Assembly (NCBI GenBank): GCA_039111475.1
Contig: JBCCIP010000007.1
Coordinates: forward strand, 79,917 to 143,916
DNA: 64,000 nucleotides
Direction: 5' to 3'
From: JAUIET01 sp039111475
GTDB taxonomy: Bacteria; Pseudomonadota; Gammaproteobacteria; Pseudomonadales; JAUIET01
The notes beneath the pieces were generated by a model, which saw only the letters and a program-made list of their open reading frames with translations, was not told where the DNA came from and did no database searches. Positions within the stretch are counted from its first letter, which is position 1, and each line of letters starts with the position of its first letter. Positions 1 through 7,675 of the stretch are shown piece after piece. Both the position numbers and the translations under genes were made by a program.

Positions 1-375
1 CCCGACCAACTCTATATTCCATGTGCCGTCTGCCGTTTGAGTAGCCGTTTCAACTTCCGTGTTAAATCGAATCGAATTAAGCAAATCAAAGTGCTGTGCA
101 TATCCCTGGATGTAGACCAACAGCTGTTTATGATTCGGGTAATCGGGGTAATGATCCGGCATAGGATAGCCGGGAAATCCAGACAGGGTCTTGGACGAAA
201 TAAAATGAGCAGAGTCGTACATTGGCGTATTCGGCGCATCGATGTTCCATATGCCGCCTACCTTGTCATTGCGTTCAAGCACCAGATAATTAAGGCCTTT
301 TTCTTTGAGCTGCCTGGAAACCACTAAACCCGCTGGACCGGCCCCCACTACAATTGCGTCGTGTTGTGCTGTCAT
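1..375 (-). CDS. Flavin-containing monooxygenase, N-terminal part (runs off left edge)
   Basis: Only the first 125 codons lie in the window; the ATG is at 373-375. The product should be an FAD- and NAD(P)H-dependent monooxygenase of the FMO/Baeyer-Villiger group, oxidising small nucleophilic or ketone substrates in the cytoplasm. Residues 9-16 read VVGAGPAG, the GxGxxG FAD-binding loop, followed by an acidic residue at the end of the second strand (VLERNDKVGG) and a GGIW segment usual in this family. Substrate cannot be told from this piece. It is divergent from a TetR gene across about 96 nt that contain two palindromes, so TetR control is likely. Confidence 0.8.
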   Translation of the reverse strand, partial: MTAQHDAIVVGAGPAGLVVSRQLKEKGLNYLVLERNDKVGGIWNIDAPNTPMYDSAHFISSKTLSGFPGYPMPDHYPDYPNHKQLLVYIQGYAQHFDLLNSIRFNTEVETATQTADGTWNIELVG

Positions 376-412
376 TTGTTTACCTTCTATTTGGAGCGTC
401 TACGCCATTAAG

Positions 413-425
413 TGACTAGTAGTCA
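413..425. promoter_or_regulatory. Palindromic operator 1 in the FMO/TetR intergenic region
   Basis: Perfect odd palindrome TGACTA-G-TAGTCA, 38 nt upstream of the monooxygenase ATG. It shares the TGACT/AGTCA half-site with the palindrome at 436-452. The likely ligand is the adjacent TetR protein; that is inferred from position and symmetry only. Confidence 0.5.
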
Positions 426-435
426 TGTTTAATAA

Positions 436-452
436 CGTGACTATAAGTCACG
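436..452. promoter_or_regulatory. Palindromic operator 2 in the FMO/TetR intergenic region
   Basis: Perfect inverted repeat CGTGACT-ATA-AGTCACG, ending 19 nt before the chosen TetR start. Two adjacent palindromes with a shared half-site between divergent genes are the usual picture of a TetR autoregulatory region. Almost the same core (GTGACTATAAGGTCAC) recurs at 3506-3521 before an ArsR gene. Confidence 0.6.
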
Positions 453-471
453 TTTAGTGTATTGTCAAACC

Positions 472-1071
472 ATGCAATCAAACATTGAAGCCAGACGGTT
501 ACCAGGGCAAGAACGCAGCCGGGCAACACTGCAGTCCATTATGGATGCGGCGACACGTTTAATTGGGGAACATGGTCTAGACGCCATATCCATGACCCAG
601 ATTGCCGAACTTGCAGGCATGTCCAAGGCGTCTCTGTACCGATATTTTCCGAACAAGAAAGCGTTGCTGCTGGCGTTAGCTCAGCAGTCTTTCAAGATTC
701 ATCGCGAGGAAATGCACGCCGCTTTAGGCTCAGGTAGGCATCCTGAGGAGATGCTAAGAGGCGGTATTGATCATTATTGCAGGCAACATGTCGACAATCC
801 GTTTCTTCTGCATCTAAGAGCAGCTATTCATGCAGACCCTGTTTTGTCTGAGATGGACCTCAAAGACAGCCGTGAGAATGCGGCCCTTATAGTTGAGTTT
901 CTCAGTCATCACTATCCAGGATTAGACCAACAGCTGGTGCAGACTCGCGCCTTACTGATTGTGGAGCTATTAGACTCATTGGCACGTTTAATAGGCCGGG
1001 TGTCTTCCAAGGAACAGACCAAACTCATTGATGAGTTCGTTAACTTATTCTTATCGGACCTCAGCGGCTAA
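472..1071 (+). CDS. TetR/AcrR family transcriptional regulator
   Basis: About 199 residues, normal for the family. The N-terminal helix-turn-helix is clear: residues from the start of the domain read RATLQSIMDAATRLI, then IAELAGMSKASLYRYFPNK, the typical recognition helix and the Y(R)YF motif that closes the TetR HTH. The C-terminal ligand domain is not diagnostic. ATG at 472 is preferred; an in-frame GTG at 457 would begin only 5 nt after the operator. It is probably a repressor of the divergent monooxygenase and of itself. Its 3' end overlaps the convergent membrane gene by 21 nt. Confidence 0.85.
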   Translation: MQSNIEARRLPGQERSRATLQSIMDAATRLIGEHGLDAISMTQIAELAGMSKASLYRYFPNKKALLLALAQQSFKIHREEMHAALGSGRHPEEMLRGGIDHYCRQHVDNPFLLHLRAAIHADPVLSEMDLKDSRENAALIVEFLSHHYPGLDQQLVQTRALLIVELLDSLARLIGRVSSKEQTKLIDEFVNLFLSDLSG

Positions 1072-1716
1072 TACAGCGTGTTTTTCGCTCAACAAACACA
1101 CGCCCAGCCACATAAACCACACTATTTGCGACACGCCAAAAATATCCGTCGCCAGTTCGTGCGGATACACGGTGGCAATGCCCGCAAGACCAACAAAACA
1201 ACCGTAGTAATTTAATGACCGGGGTAGCCAGCGCTCTTGGCGCGCAGCGACGCTAAACAACAATACCCAAAGACCACCAAGCAGTTCATTTCCCCCGCCC
1301 AGGCTTTCCGTTAGTACCGATACAATGATCCATAAATCAAAGGCTAGCTCGGGGCTCTCGCCGAGTTGGTCGATTGCATGCATAAGGCCAATATTCGATA
1401 GCATCCCGCTGCTGATAACCAGGCCAGCCCAAATGACTCCAAATACTGACGCAAGCGCGAGTAAGGAGTTCTGCGAACATTTCAGCCTTATATGCAAGCC
1501 AGTAACCAGTACGGCCAGCAGAACGCCAAATACGATGTACATCAGAAAGGAAATCATTGAAAACGCAATTTGATTTTCTGCCAGGTAGTTCATTTTGTCG
1601 ATCTCGCTACCATCAACCGGGTACGACCAATAGGCTCCAAAGTAGATAAACGCCAGAATATAGATACAAGCTTCGCTGATAGCGGCAATGCCTGCTGATC
1701 TCTGTAGACTTCTCAT
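1051..1716 (-). CDS. Polytopic membrane protein, DUF4386-like
   Basis: About 221 residues with six or seven hydrophobic segments (for example AISEACIYILAFIYFGAY near the N terminus, and SMISFLMYIVFGVLLAVLV). The short loops and the GGGNELLGGLW stretch before the fifth segment resemble the DUF4386 group of bacterial membrane proteins of unknown function. The ATG at 1714-1716 is chosen because an AAGGTG ribosome-binding site lies 9 nt upstream; an upstream in-frame start at 1767 adds 17 residues without such a site. The end overlaps the TetR gene tail to tail. Confidence 0.6.
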   Translation of the reverse strand: MRSLQRSAGIAAISEACIYILAFIYFGAYWSYPVDGSEIDKMNYLAENQIAFSMISFLMYIVFGVLLAVLVTGLHIRLKCSQNSLLALASVFGVIWAGLVISSGMLSNIGLMHAIDQLGESPELAFDLWIIVSVLTESLGGGNELLGGLWVLLFSVAARQERWLPRSLNYYGCFVGLAGIATVYPHELATDIFGVSQIVWFMWLGVCLLSEKHAVLAAEVR

Positions 1717-1816
1717 TGAATAAACACCTTTTTCGATACCAGTATTAGATATACGTAAATGCGGCACTTTTTATTACACTGTGTTTGCGATTAGTTGAAA
1801 TGGGAGATACGCAGTA

Positions 1817-2332
1817 ATGGCGCGCGGGATCTTGACAATGCTCTTGTGTTTCACACTGCTATTAAGCGTTTGCTGGCTGCGCAATCCGTCCTGGGAGGTG
1901 GAACACCAGGTGGACATTTCTGCCAGCCCTGCAATAGTCTGGAACCTGCTAGCTGATCTGGAAAACTATTCTACGTGGAATAAATATTCTCCCAGAGTTG
2001 TTGGAAAGCTAGGGGTGGGTGAAGTGGTCTGGGTTGAGTCTCATCTTGATGACGAAGTACAGCATGTGCAGAACCACGTGATATCGATACAGGAAAACTC
2101 AGAGTTGTGCTGGCAATCCGCAGGCTGGTACGGCGTGCTTGTTCGCGGCAAACGTTGCCGATGGTTGCAAGAACTGGCGGTCGATCAAACACGACTGCGC
2201 CACTATGAGATTATGAGCGGCCCATTGGCTTGGTTGATCGAGGTATTGTATAGAGAGCGAATTGAAGCGGGCATTGAGCTTGCGGATAACTCGCTGGCAC
2301 AATACGCTGAACAGTTGGCTAAAGAGAGATAA
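1817..2332 (+). CDS. SRPBCC (polyketide cyclase/START-like) protein with N-terminal membrane anchor
   Basis: 171 residues. Residues 5-21 form a hydrophobic segment that anchors or exports the protein. From about residue 28 the sequence VEHQVDISASPAIVWNLL, then LADLENYSTWNKYSP, is the classic opening of SRPBCC lipid/small-ligand binding folds (first strand, then the helix with the W..L and the YxxWN motif). Members bind hydrophobic ligands or act as cyclases; which applies here is not visible. A GGGAGA ribosome-binding site precedes the ATG. Confidence 0.7.
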   Translation: MARGILTMLLCFTLLLSVCWLRNPSWEVEHQVDISASPAIVWNLLADLENYSTWNKYSPRVVGKLGVGEVVWVESHLDDEVQHVQNHVISIQENSELCWQSAGWYGVLVRGKRCRWLQELAVDQTRLRHYEIMSGPLAWLIEVLYRERIEAGIELADNSLAQYAEQLAKER

Positions 2333-2343
2333 TGAGCTGAGTT

Positions 2344-3354
2344 TCAATAGGAAGCGTTGAGACGATACACGCGGTTTGCCGTGCCAAAAAACAAATCACT
2401 CTTTTCGGTATCACTAAACCCAGCGGCAATCTTCTTAAACGCATTCCAAAGAACACCGTATGAAACCGACTCTTTATCGACCGGAAAATTACTCTCAAAC
2501 ATGCAGCGCTGAGGGCCAAAGCAGTCTATGGTGTGCAGGTAGTAATCTCGGTGCGCCTCAACAATTTCATCAGAGTTTGCGGGCAGGTCTCGTGCATCCC
2601 AACCCCAACCATTAATCACCATTGCCAGGCCGCCCAATTTCGCAACCACGTTTGGGCTCTTCGCCAATTCGGCAACATCGCGTTGCCACTGCGGAAATAC
2701 CTCCGCTTGTTTGTTCTCATAAGGCCCTATTCCTAACGGGCCGCCAAAGTGGTCGAACACGATGGTGGTCTCGGGAAATTCCTGCGCTAAGTGGATCAGT
2801 TCTTTAATCTGCGGATGCAATAACCAGGCGTCAAAGCTCAAACCCAGAGGGGCTAGATGAGCGAACCCTTGGCGGAACTTCTCGTTCATCATTAGACCTT
2901 CTGTGCGGCCTGCGTATCGGTCCACCGCCGGAGGGTCTGGATAATACGCCGTTGAATAGCGCACGCCGCGTAATAGATCTGGGGCAAGTTCACGGTGAGC
3001 GTCTATAACATCAACAACACCGGCGCCCAGCTGCAAATCAGCATGGCAGACCAGACCCAAAATAGGGGGCTGACCGAGACCTGCGCGCATTTGGGCCTGA
3101 GCCGCAATACCCGCCACGTACTCAGTTTCACCCAATGGGCGAAGTTCGCGTGCAACGTCTTTGCGATACTGGGCGCCACATTCTACAAACACCGTGCCGA
3201 CTATGTTGTGGCCGGAGCGCGTATCTCCCCACAGCTCATCGAGCTCATACGGTGGCGGCCTGTGCCACAGGTGATGATGCGGATCGATGATGGGTTGTTC
3301 CGGGTCAATTATTTCTTCATTGACCAGGGCTAACCACTGTTGATGCTGTTTCAT
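2344..3354 (-). CDS. Amidohydrolase family 2 (TIM-barrel metal-dependent hydrolase)
   Basis: About 336 residues from the ATG at 3352-3354. PIIDPHHHLW near the N terminus is the metal-binding HxH of the amidohydrolase-2 group (2-amino-3-carboxymuconate semialdehyde decarboxylase and 4-sulfomuconolactonase relatives). VFDHFGGPLG in the centre and FESNFPVDK near the C terminus supply further metal and catalytic residues (His, Asp). An in-frame ATG at 3501 would add 49 residues of low similarity and would begin inside the operator region, so the shorter form is preferred. Probably a lactone or aromatic-ring-cleavage product hydrolase. Divergent from the ArsR gene; likely under its control. Confidence 0.8.
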   Translation of the reverse strand: MKQHQQWLALVNEEIIDPEQPIIDPHHHLWHRPPPYELDELWGDTRSGHNIVGTVFVECGAQYRKDVARELRPLGETEYVAGIAAQAQMRAGLGQPPILGLVCHADLQLGAGVVDVIDAHRELAPDLLRGVRYSTAYYPDPPAVDRYAGRTEGLMMNEKFRQGFAHLAPLGLSFDAWLLHPQIKELIHLAQEFPETTIVFDHFGGPLGIGPYENKQAEVFPQWQRDVAELAKSPNVVAKLGGLAMVINGWGWDARDLPANSDEIVEAHRDYYLHTIDCFGPQRCMFESNFPVDKESVSYGVLWNAFKKIAAGFSDTEKSDLFFGTANRVYRLNASY

Positions 3355-3503
3355 GTTGTGCCCAACGCTACCAAGCCACAATATTCCATGGTTGTGGGGC
3401 CTTGCGCAACGTTCTGACAACACTGCCTTGCCCTGACACTGTGTCATTGGTTGCACTTTTGAGCCCGGGTATCGAAATTTTGGCTTGATTGTTCTATTCA
3501 TAA

Positions 3504-3523
3504 ATGTGACTATAAGGTCACAT
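3504..3523. promoter_or_regulatory. ArsR-type operator abutting the regulator start codon
   Basis: Perfect 7-bp arms ATGTGAC-TATAAG-GTCACAT, with the ArsR ATG beginning at the next base. Lies between the divergent amidohydrolase and ArsR genes, so it is the expected autoregulatory site. Its core matches the palindrome at 436-452 apart from one inserted G. Confidence 0.6.
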
Positions 3524-3904
3524 ATGAACGCACGAGATACCCAAAACCAAGCTCTAGACATCCGAGAAAGCGAAACAGACGACGTTTTGTGGAGCGCGTT
3601 CGCCGACTCTTCCCGGCGTCACATGCTGGATTTGTTGAGAGCTGGGCCTTTGACAACCAGTGAATTGTGTACTCATTTCGAATTCACGCGCTTTGCGGTG
3701 ATGAAGCACCTGAAGATACTGGAGCAGGGTGGCTTAGTAATCGTAGAGCGGCGTGGTCGCGAGCGCTTGAACCACCTTAACCCCCTACCGATTCAGAGCA
3801 TTTACCGGCGCTGGATAAAACCATTCGAGAAAATTCCCGCCGACAGAATGCTCCGCCTGAAACTCATCGCCGAACAAAACGAGGAAAATGATCATGCGCA
3901 ATGA
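3524..3904 (+). CDS. ArsR/SmtB family transcriptional regulator
   Basis: 126 residues. Winged helix-turn-helix: LWSAFADSSRRHMLDLLRAG, TTSELCTHF, then FAVMKHLKILEQGGLVIVERRGRER, the recognition helix and wing of ArsR-type repressors that lack the metal-binding cysteine pair. This subtype is commonly paired with an AHSA1 protein, as here: the next gene overlaps by 11 nt, so the two are co-translated. The start at 3524 places the operator immediately upstream. Confidence 0.85.
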   Translation: MNARDTQNQALDIRESETDDVLWSAFADSSRRHMLDLLRAGPLTTSELCTHFEFTRFAVMKHLKILEQGGLVIVERRGRERLNHLNPLPIQSIYRRWIKPFEKIPADRMLRLKLIAEQNEENDHAQ

Positions 3905-4355
3905 CACAGCAGGGATAGCAAGCCTGATAGTTGAAACCGAAATACGTGCGCAGCCGGATGCCGTGTGGAAAGCTCTTACAGACAACATTAATCAATGGTG
4001 GCCAAACGATTTCTACACCGGAGGAGAAGAAGGCGCCAGACGCTTCTTTCTTGAAGCTCACCCTGGCGGGCGAATGTATGAAGAGTGGGATACCGGTGGT
4101 GGCCTGCTCTGGGCAACGGTTGCCTACATAGATCCAAATGTTCGCTTGCAAGTTCAGGGTGCCGTGTTTCCTAACTGGGGAGGTCCGTGCGAATGGTATG
4201 GCAGCTGGGACCTTAGCGATACAAACACCGGCACCTTGCTTCGCTTTAGTGAGCACAGCATAGGTAAAGTTTCCGACAGCGGTACGCGCAGCAAAGAAGA
4301 AGGTTGGCAACAATTGGGTGAAGCGCTGAAGGCTTGTGTTGAAGCTCAGCGCTAA
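3894..4355 (+). CDS. SRPBCC/AHSA1 domain protein
   Basis: About 153 residues. Starts ETEIRAQPDAVWKALTDN, followed by HPGGRMYEEWDTGGGLLWATV and a C-terminal GWQQLGEALKACVE helix: the Aha1-like (AHSA1) variant of the START-like fold, which forms a hydrophobic cavity. The ATG at 3894 sits 7 nt after GAGGAA and fits better than the ATG at 3888. Overlaps the ArsR gene; the ArsR-AHSA1 pair is a recurrent bacterial arrangement in which the AHSA1 protein is thought to handle a toxic hydrophobic ligand, but the ligand is unknown. Confidence 0.8.
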   Translation: MRNDTAGIASLIVETEIRAQPDAVWKALTDNINQWWPNDFYTGGEEGARRFFLEAHPGGRMYEEWDTGGGLLWATVAYIDPNVRLQVQGAVFPNWGGPCEWYGSWDLSDTNTGTLLRFSEHSIGKVSDSGTRSKEEGWQQLGEALKACVEAQR

Positions 4356-4364
4356 TTCAAACCG

Positions 4365-4784
4365 TTAGCTCGAGAGGTTTCGCTCAGCGGGCACATCGCT
4401 AAGATACTCTACGAACTCCACTTCAAATCCGGCCGGGTCCATGTAGTACACATTTTTCCGATACGGTTCAGTCGCACCCTCTTTCGAAGGTTGAAATCCC
4501 GCTTTGGACAAACCTGCCATAACGCTTTCAAGATTTGCGGTTGAGAAGGCGAAATGCGCCAGGCCAATTTGATGCCCCGCAAGGTCACGATTGCTGCCCA
4601 CACCATTGTCATTCAAGGTTAGGTATTGAAAGTCATCACCCAGGTGTAACCAGCGTCTCGATTTTCCGCTCCAGAGACTGGTGCCTTCGTCACGAATACG
4701 CCAGTGAGGAAATGCTGCTTGGTAAAAGGCTATCTCTGCGTCTATATCGCTCACTACAAGATTCAAGTGTTCCAGTTGATGCAT
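4365..4784 (-). CDS. VOC family (glyoxalase/dioxygenase-like) protein, probable SoxR target
   Basis: 139 residues with two beta-alpha-beta-beta-beta modules: LEHLNLVVSDIDAEIAFYQ at the start and HFAFSTANLESVMAGLSKAG in the second half, ending YYMDPAGFEVEFVEY. His7 and the terminal Glu of VEFVEY fit the metal-binding positions of the family. The gene is divergent from soxR and its start lies 38 nt from a perfect SoxR box, so it should be induced by redox-cycling compounds, perhaps detoxifying them. Confidence 0.8.
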   Translation of the reverse strand: MHQLEHLNLVVSDIDAEIAFYQAAFPHWRIRDEGTSLWSGKSRRWLHLGDDFQYLTLNDNGVGSNRDLAGHQIGLAHFAFSTANLESVMAGLSKAGFQPSKEGATEPYRKNVYYMDPAGFEVEFVEYLSDVPAERNLSS

Positions 4785-4821
4785 GTTAGTTCTCCGTTTG
4801 TTCAGCGTTGATGCATCTTAG

Positions 4822-4843
4822 TACCTCAAGTTAACTTGAGGTA
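4822..4843. promoter_or_regulatory. SoxR box
   Basis: 22-bp perfect palindrome whose centre, CCTCAAGTTAACTTGAGG, is identical to the SoxR-binding site of the Escherichia coli soxS promoter as I remember it. It lies between the divergent VOC gene and soxR. MerR-type activators bind such sites in an over-long promoter spacer. Confidence 0.9.
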
Positions 4844-4887
4844 AAGACTTTTTTTCAATAAGATGGTTTTTTGCGTGGGAGATGATC

Positions 4888-5331
4888 ATGGCTGATGACA
4901 AATGGTCGGTTGGCGGCGTAGCGCAACGCTGTGGCGTGGCTGTCAGCACTTTGCACTTTTATGAGCAAAAAGGGTTGATTCACAGCACCCGCAATGCCGG
5001 TAATCAGCGCCGTTACAAGCCCGACGTATTGCGCAGGGTGTCGGTGATTAAGGCCGCTCAGAAAATGGGGATTAGCCTGGCCTCTATAAAGGATGCGTTT
5101 TCTGCGTTGCCGAATGAGCGAACACCAACCATGGCTGACTGGCGCAAGCTCTCCGCCCAATGGCAAGACGAATTGAACGATCGAATTGCGTATCTGGAAC
5201 GTCTTAAAGATCGCCTAACAGGGTGTATAGGGTGTGGCTGTTTGTCTATGAAGAACTGTCCGATTTACAACGCTGATGATCAATTAGCGGCAAAAGGCAG
5301 TGGGCCAATCTTGTTAGAACAGCGCCGCTGA
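4888..5331 (+). CDS. soxR: Redox-sensitive transcriptional activator SoxR
   Basis: 147 residues. MerR-type winged helix (VGGVAQRCGVAVSTLHFYE, then GNQRRYKPDVLRR), dimer helix, and the [2Fe-2S] cluster loop CIGCGCLSMKNC with cysteines at about 113, 116, 118 and 124. All four cluster ligands and the surrounding sequence match SoxR. No soxS is present, so as in most non-enteric bacteria SoxR is expected to act directly, here on the divergent VOC gene. ATG 4888 is spaced 6 nt from GGGAG; the ATG at 4882 is too close to it. Confidence 0.95.
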   Translation: MADDKWSVGGVAQRCGVAVSTLHFYEQKGLIHSTRNAGNQRRYKPDVLRRVSVIKAAQKMGISLASIKDAFSALPNERTPTMADWRKLSAQWQDELNDRIAYLERLKDRLTGCIGCGCLSMKNCPIYNADDQLAAKGSGPILLEQRR

Positions 5332-5341
5332 ATTGAGCGAC

Positions 5342-5689
5342 CTAAACATCGTTTGCTATATCAATTTGCAGCTTTTCAATTTCATCCAGTACGCGCATAA
5401 ACTTAGTCCCAAACGGGGTTACTTTGTATTCCACTCTGGGCGGCACTTCGTTAAACGACACACGCTCCAAGATACCGAACTGAACATTTTTTCGCAAACA
5501 CGCATTCAGCACCTTTGTCGACAAGCCCTCAACACAGCGCACCATCTCACCTGGCCTGTTGATACCGTTTGCCAATAGTTGGTAGACAGTAAGCGACCAT
5601 TTACACCCGTAAATAGTTTCTACCATACGTGCGCTTTTGTCCGGTGCCGTTTTTCTGGCAAAAAGTTTTTCTTTAGTTTTCATCAACAT
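5342..5689 (-). CDS. HxlR family transcriptional regulator
   Basis: 115 residues, the usual size. The HxlR winged helix is recognisable: IYGCKWSLTVYQLLANGINRPGEM, then LSTKVLNACLRKNVQFGILER and the wing PPRVEYKVTPFG. The cysteine in the first helix (GCKW) is the redox/electrophile-sensing position seen in many HxlR proteins. Divergent from the short-chain dehydrogenase gene and probably its regulator. An ATG at 5683 is an equally possible start. Confidence 0.85.
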   Translation of the reverse strand: MLMKTKEKLFARKTAPDKSARMVETIYGCKWSLTVYQLLANGINRPGEMVRCVEGLSTKVLNACLRKNVQFGILERVSFNEVPPRVEYKVTPFGTKFMRVLDEIEKLQIDIANDV

Positions 5690-5698
5690 GTACCAATT

Positions 5699-5726
5699 TG
5701 TGCCTACCTTACCAAAATGTGCTTAC
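5699..5726. promoter_or_regulatory. Direct repeat in HxlR/SDR promoter region
   Basis: TGTGCCTAC (5699-5707) and TGTGCTTAC (5718-5726) are spaced 19 bp start to start, about two helical turns, in the divergent promoter. Candidate HxlR binding half-sites; weak evidence. Confidence 0.3.
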
Positions 5727-5787
5727 TTTTTCTTACGCGTAGGGATCAGTAAATTAGTGCCAACGCTAACACATACTGGTACACATT

Positions 5788-6549
5788 ATGAATAACTCAC
5801 CTCTTGCACTGATCATCGGCGGTTCTAGCGGTATGGGCTTGGCCAGCGCAGAAAAACTGCTTGAGCAAGGCATCAATACGCTGATACTGGGTCGTAATAG
5901 CGACAAGCTGAAAAAGGCAGAACAGCATCTGGGCAACAATGGCCTGATTGAAACTCTGAAAGCGGATTTGTACAACGATGACGATGTTCAACGTGTTATC
6001 AGCGCGATCGAATCCGAACAAAGACACATTAAATATCTGGTCAATGCCGCCGGTTATTTTAACCCCAAGCCCTTTCTCGAACACTCAGTTGAAGACTATG
6101 ACACTTATCTGAACCTGAACAAGGCAGCGTTCTTTGTTTCCCAGGCCGTTGCAAACAACATGGTGGCGAACGGGGGCGGCTCAATTGTTCACATAGGGTC
6201 TATGTGGGCCAGGCAGGCCATTAAAGCCACGCCGTCTTCAGCCTACTCCATGGCCAAGGCAGGCGTTCATGCATTAACACAGCATATGGCAATGGAGCTT
6301 GCCGACAGCAATATCCGAGTTAATGCGGTCTCACCTGCGGTGGTGAAAACACCTATCTATGAAGCGTTTTTAGAGCCAGACGCTATGGACGAAACACTTG
6401 ATAGTTTTAATAGCTTTCACCCCATCGGTCGCATTGGTACGCCTGAGGACGTTGCACAGGCCATTGACTTCCTTTTACAGGACAGTTCAAGCTGGGTTAC
6501 TGGTGCGGTATGGGACATTGATGGCGGGGTGATGGCCGGCAGGAACTGA
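5788..6549 (+). CDS. Short-chain dehydrogenase/reductase (SDR)
   Basis: 253 residues, classical SDR. Cofactor loop GGSSGMG near residue 12, NAAG at about residue 88, catalytic Ser in HIGSMWA and YSMAKAG for the Tyr-x-x-x-Lys pair, and the closing DIDGGVMAG. An NAD(P)H-dependent carbonyl/alcohol oxidoreductase of unknown substrate. Divergent from the HxlR gene, so likely induced by the electrophile or quinone that regulator senses. Confidence 0.85.
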   Translation: MNNSPLALIIGGSSGMGLASAEKLLEQGINTLILGRNSDKLKKAEQHLGNNGLIETLKADLYNDDDVQRVISAIESEQRHIKYLVNAAGYFNPKPFLEHSVEDYDTYLNLNKAAFFVSQAVANNMVANGGGSIVHIGSMWARQAIKATPSSAYSMAKAGVHALTQHMAMELADSNIRVNAVSPAVVKTPIYEAFLEPDAMDETLDSFNSFHPIGRIGTPEDVAQAIDFLLQDSSSWVTGAVWDIDGGVMAGRN

Positions 6550-6684
6550 TAGGGGTTTTGGTGCCAAGTCTCGATTAACAGGCGTAACTGAATCACAGGC
6601 TGATATCAGCGTCCGAAGCCGCTATTGATTCTGTTGCCCGATTGTTCGCAAGCCGCACGATGCTTTGGGCTAACAACTGATCGC

Positions 6685-7662
6685 TTATTTTTTTATGACG
6701 GGCATATCAACGCCAAATGGCAGCTGCAACAGCTTGGCTGGCTGCACCATTTGCTGCAATGAAAACGCAAAGGTTTGATCAAACGACAGCAGCAATTTGC
6801 TTTGCTCAACATCACCAAAATCACCCAACAGATTGTCGTGATGAATGCTGATCACTGTGGAAGGTTGAACCCAGCCGGCTGTCTCTGCGATATAGCTCTC
6901 TAAGTACTCGTACGACAGATCCTTTAAACCGCCGGTCCCCAAAAACAGAACGTCGGCCTTCACATTTTTAAGCGCGTCATTCACAAATCCGGCGCTGCCT
7001 TGAATTAGCAGGCTACCTTCTGGGTGAGCTACATGAATCGCGTAACTCTTACCCTCTTTCCAGGCGGTGTAAGGTGCGGGTAAAGAGAAAGGCTCATCAA
7101 CTGTGCCTTCAATACCCGAGTTACTTGCCAGTGGCGCATGCCGGGATTCATAGAACGTAACGGCGAATTTTCCATAATCATAAGCCACACCCGGTTGAAC
7201 CACTTTCACTTGGGCGGGGTTAAGCGCTGAGCTTGCTGCAATGTTTGCGGTGGTACTTGAGCCAAGTAACTCAGCGCCCGTTAATTTTGCGATATCCGCA
7301 CTGTCCATGGCGTGATCGAAATGAGAATGCACCGGCATGATGGCGGCGAGGCGGTTTAGTTGCTGCGTTTGCACAAATTGTTTAATTGCGTTTATATCCG
7401 GAGCGATGGGACGTTGCAAAAGAAGGTCTATTGCACTGGGCCTGCTCACAAATCCATCCGTCAAGATTTGCGTTTCGCCATCATCTATCAATAAGGTAGC
7501 CACACCCAACCATCGAACTTTCACTGCAGCATCATTTGTAGCCTGAGGTGCGTAGGGGATGCCAACATCGCTCATGCCTGGTCGCAGCAACACTACTGCG
7601 CAGCTAACTACCACTAACAAGACAATTGTTGCTGCCAGCCATCTTCCGATACGAATTATCAT
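6685..7662 (-). CDS. Membrane-anchored MBL-fold metal-dependent hydrolase
   Basis: About 325 residues. An N-terminal hydrophobic segment (LAATIVLLVVVSCAVVLL) anchors it or acts as a signal. The metallo-beta-lactamase motif appears as PVHSHFDHAMD (HxHxDH). Later histidines at SRHAPLAS and SIHHDNLLG complete the metal site of the UlaG/RomA-like L-ascorbate lactonase type. The ATG at 7660-7662 is chosen for the AAAGGT site just upstream; longer in-frame starts overlap the preceding gene. Begins 13 nt after the BCCT-like gene, so the two are probably one transcript. Confidence 0.75.
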   Translation of the reverse strand: MIIRIGRWLAATIVLLVVVSCAVVLLRPGMSDVGIPYAPQATNDAAVKVRWLGVATLLIDDGETQILTDGFVSRPSAIDLLLQRPIAPDINAIKQFVQTQQLNRLAAIMPVHSHFDHAMDSADIAKLTGAELLGSSTTANIAASSALNPAQVKVVQPGVAYDYGKFAVTFYESRHAPLASNSGIEGTVDEPFSLPAPYTAWKEGKSYAIHVAHPEGSLLIQGSAGFVNDALKNVKADVLFLGTGGLKDLSYEYLESYIAETAGWVQPSTVISIHHDNLLGDFGDVEQSKLLLSFDQTFAFSLQQMVQPAKLLQLPFGVDMPVIKK

Positions 7663-7675
7663 CTTTAGACCTTTT

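Noticed and set aside
3864..4313. 149-codon minus-strand frame opposite the AHSA1 gene
   Set aside because: Fully antisense to a clear SRPBCC gene, with no family-like motif of its own.
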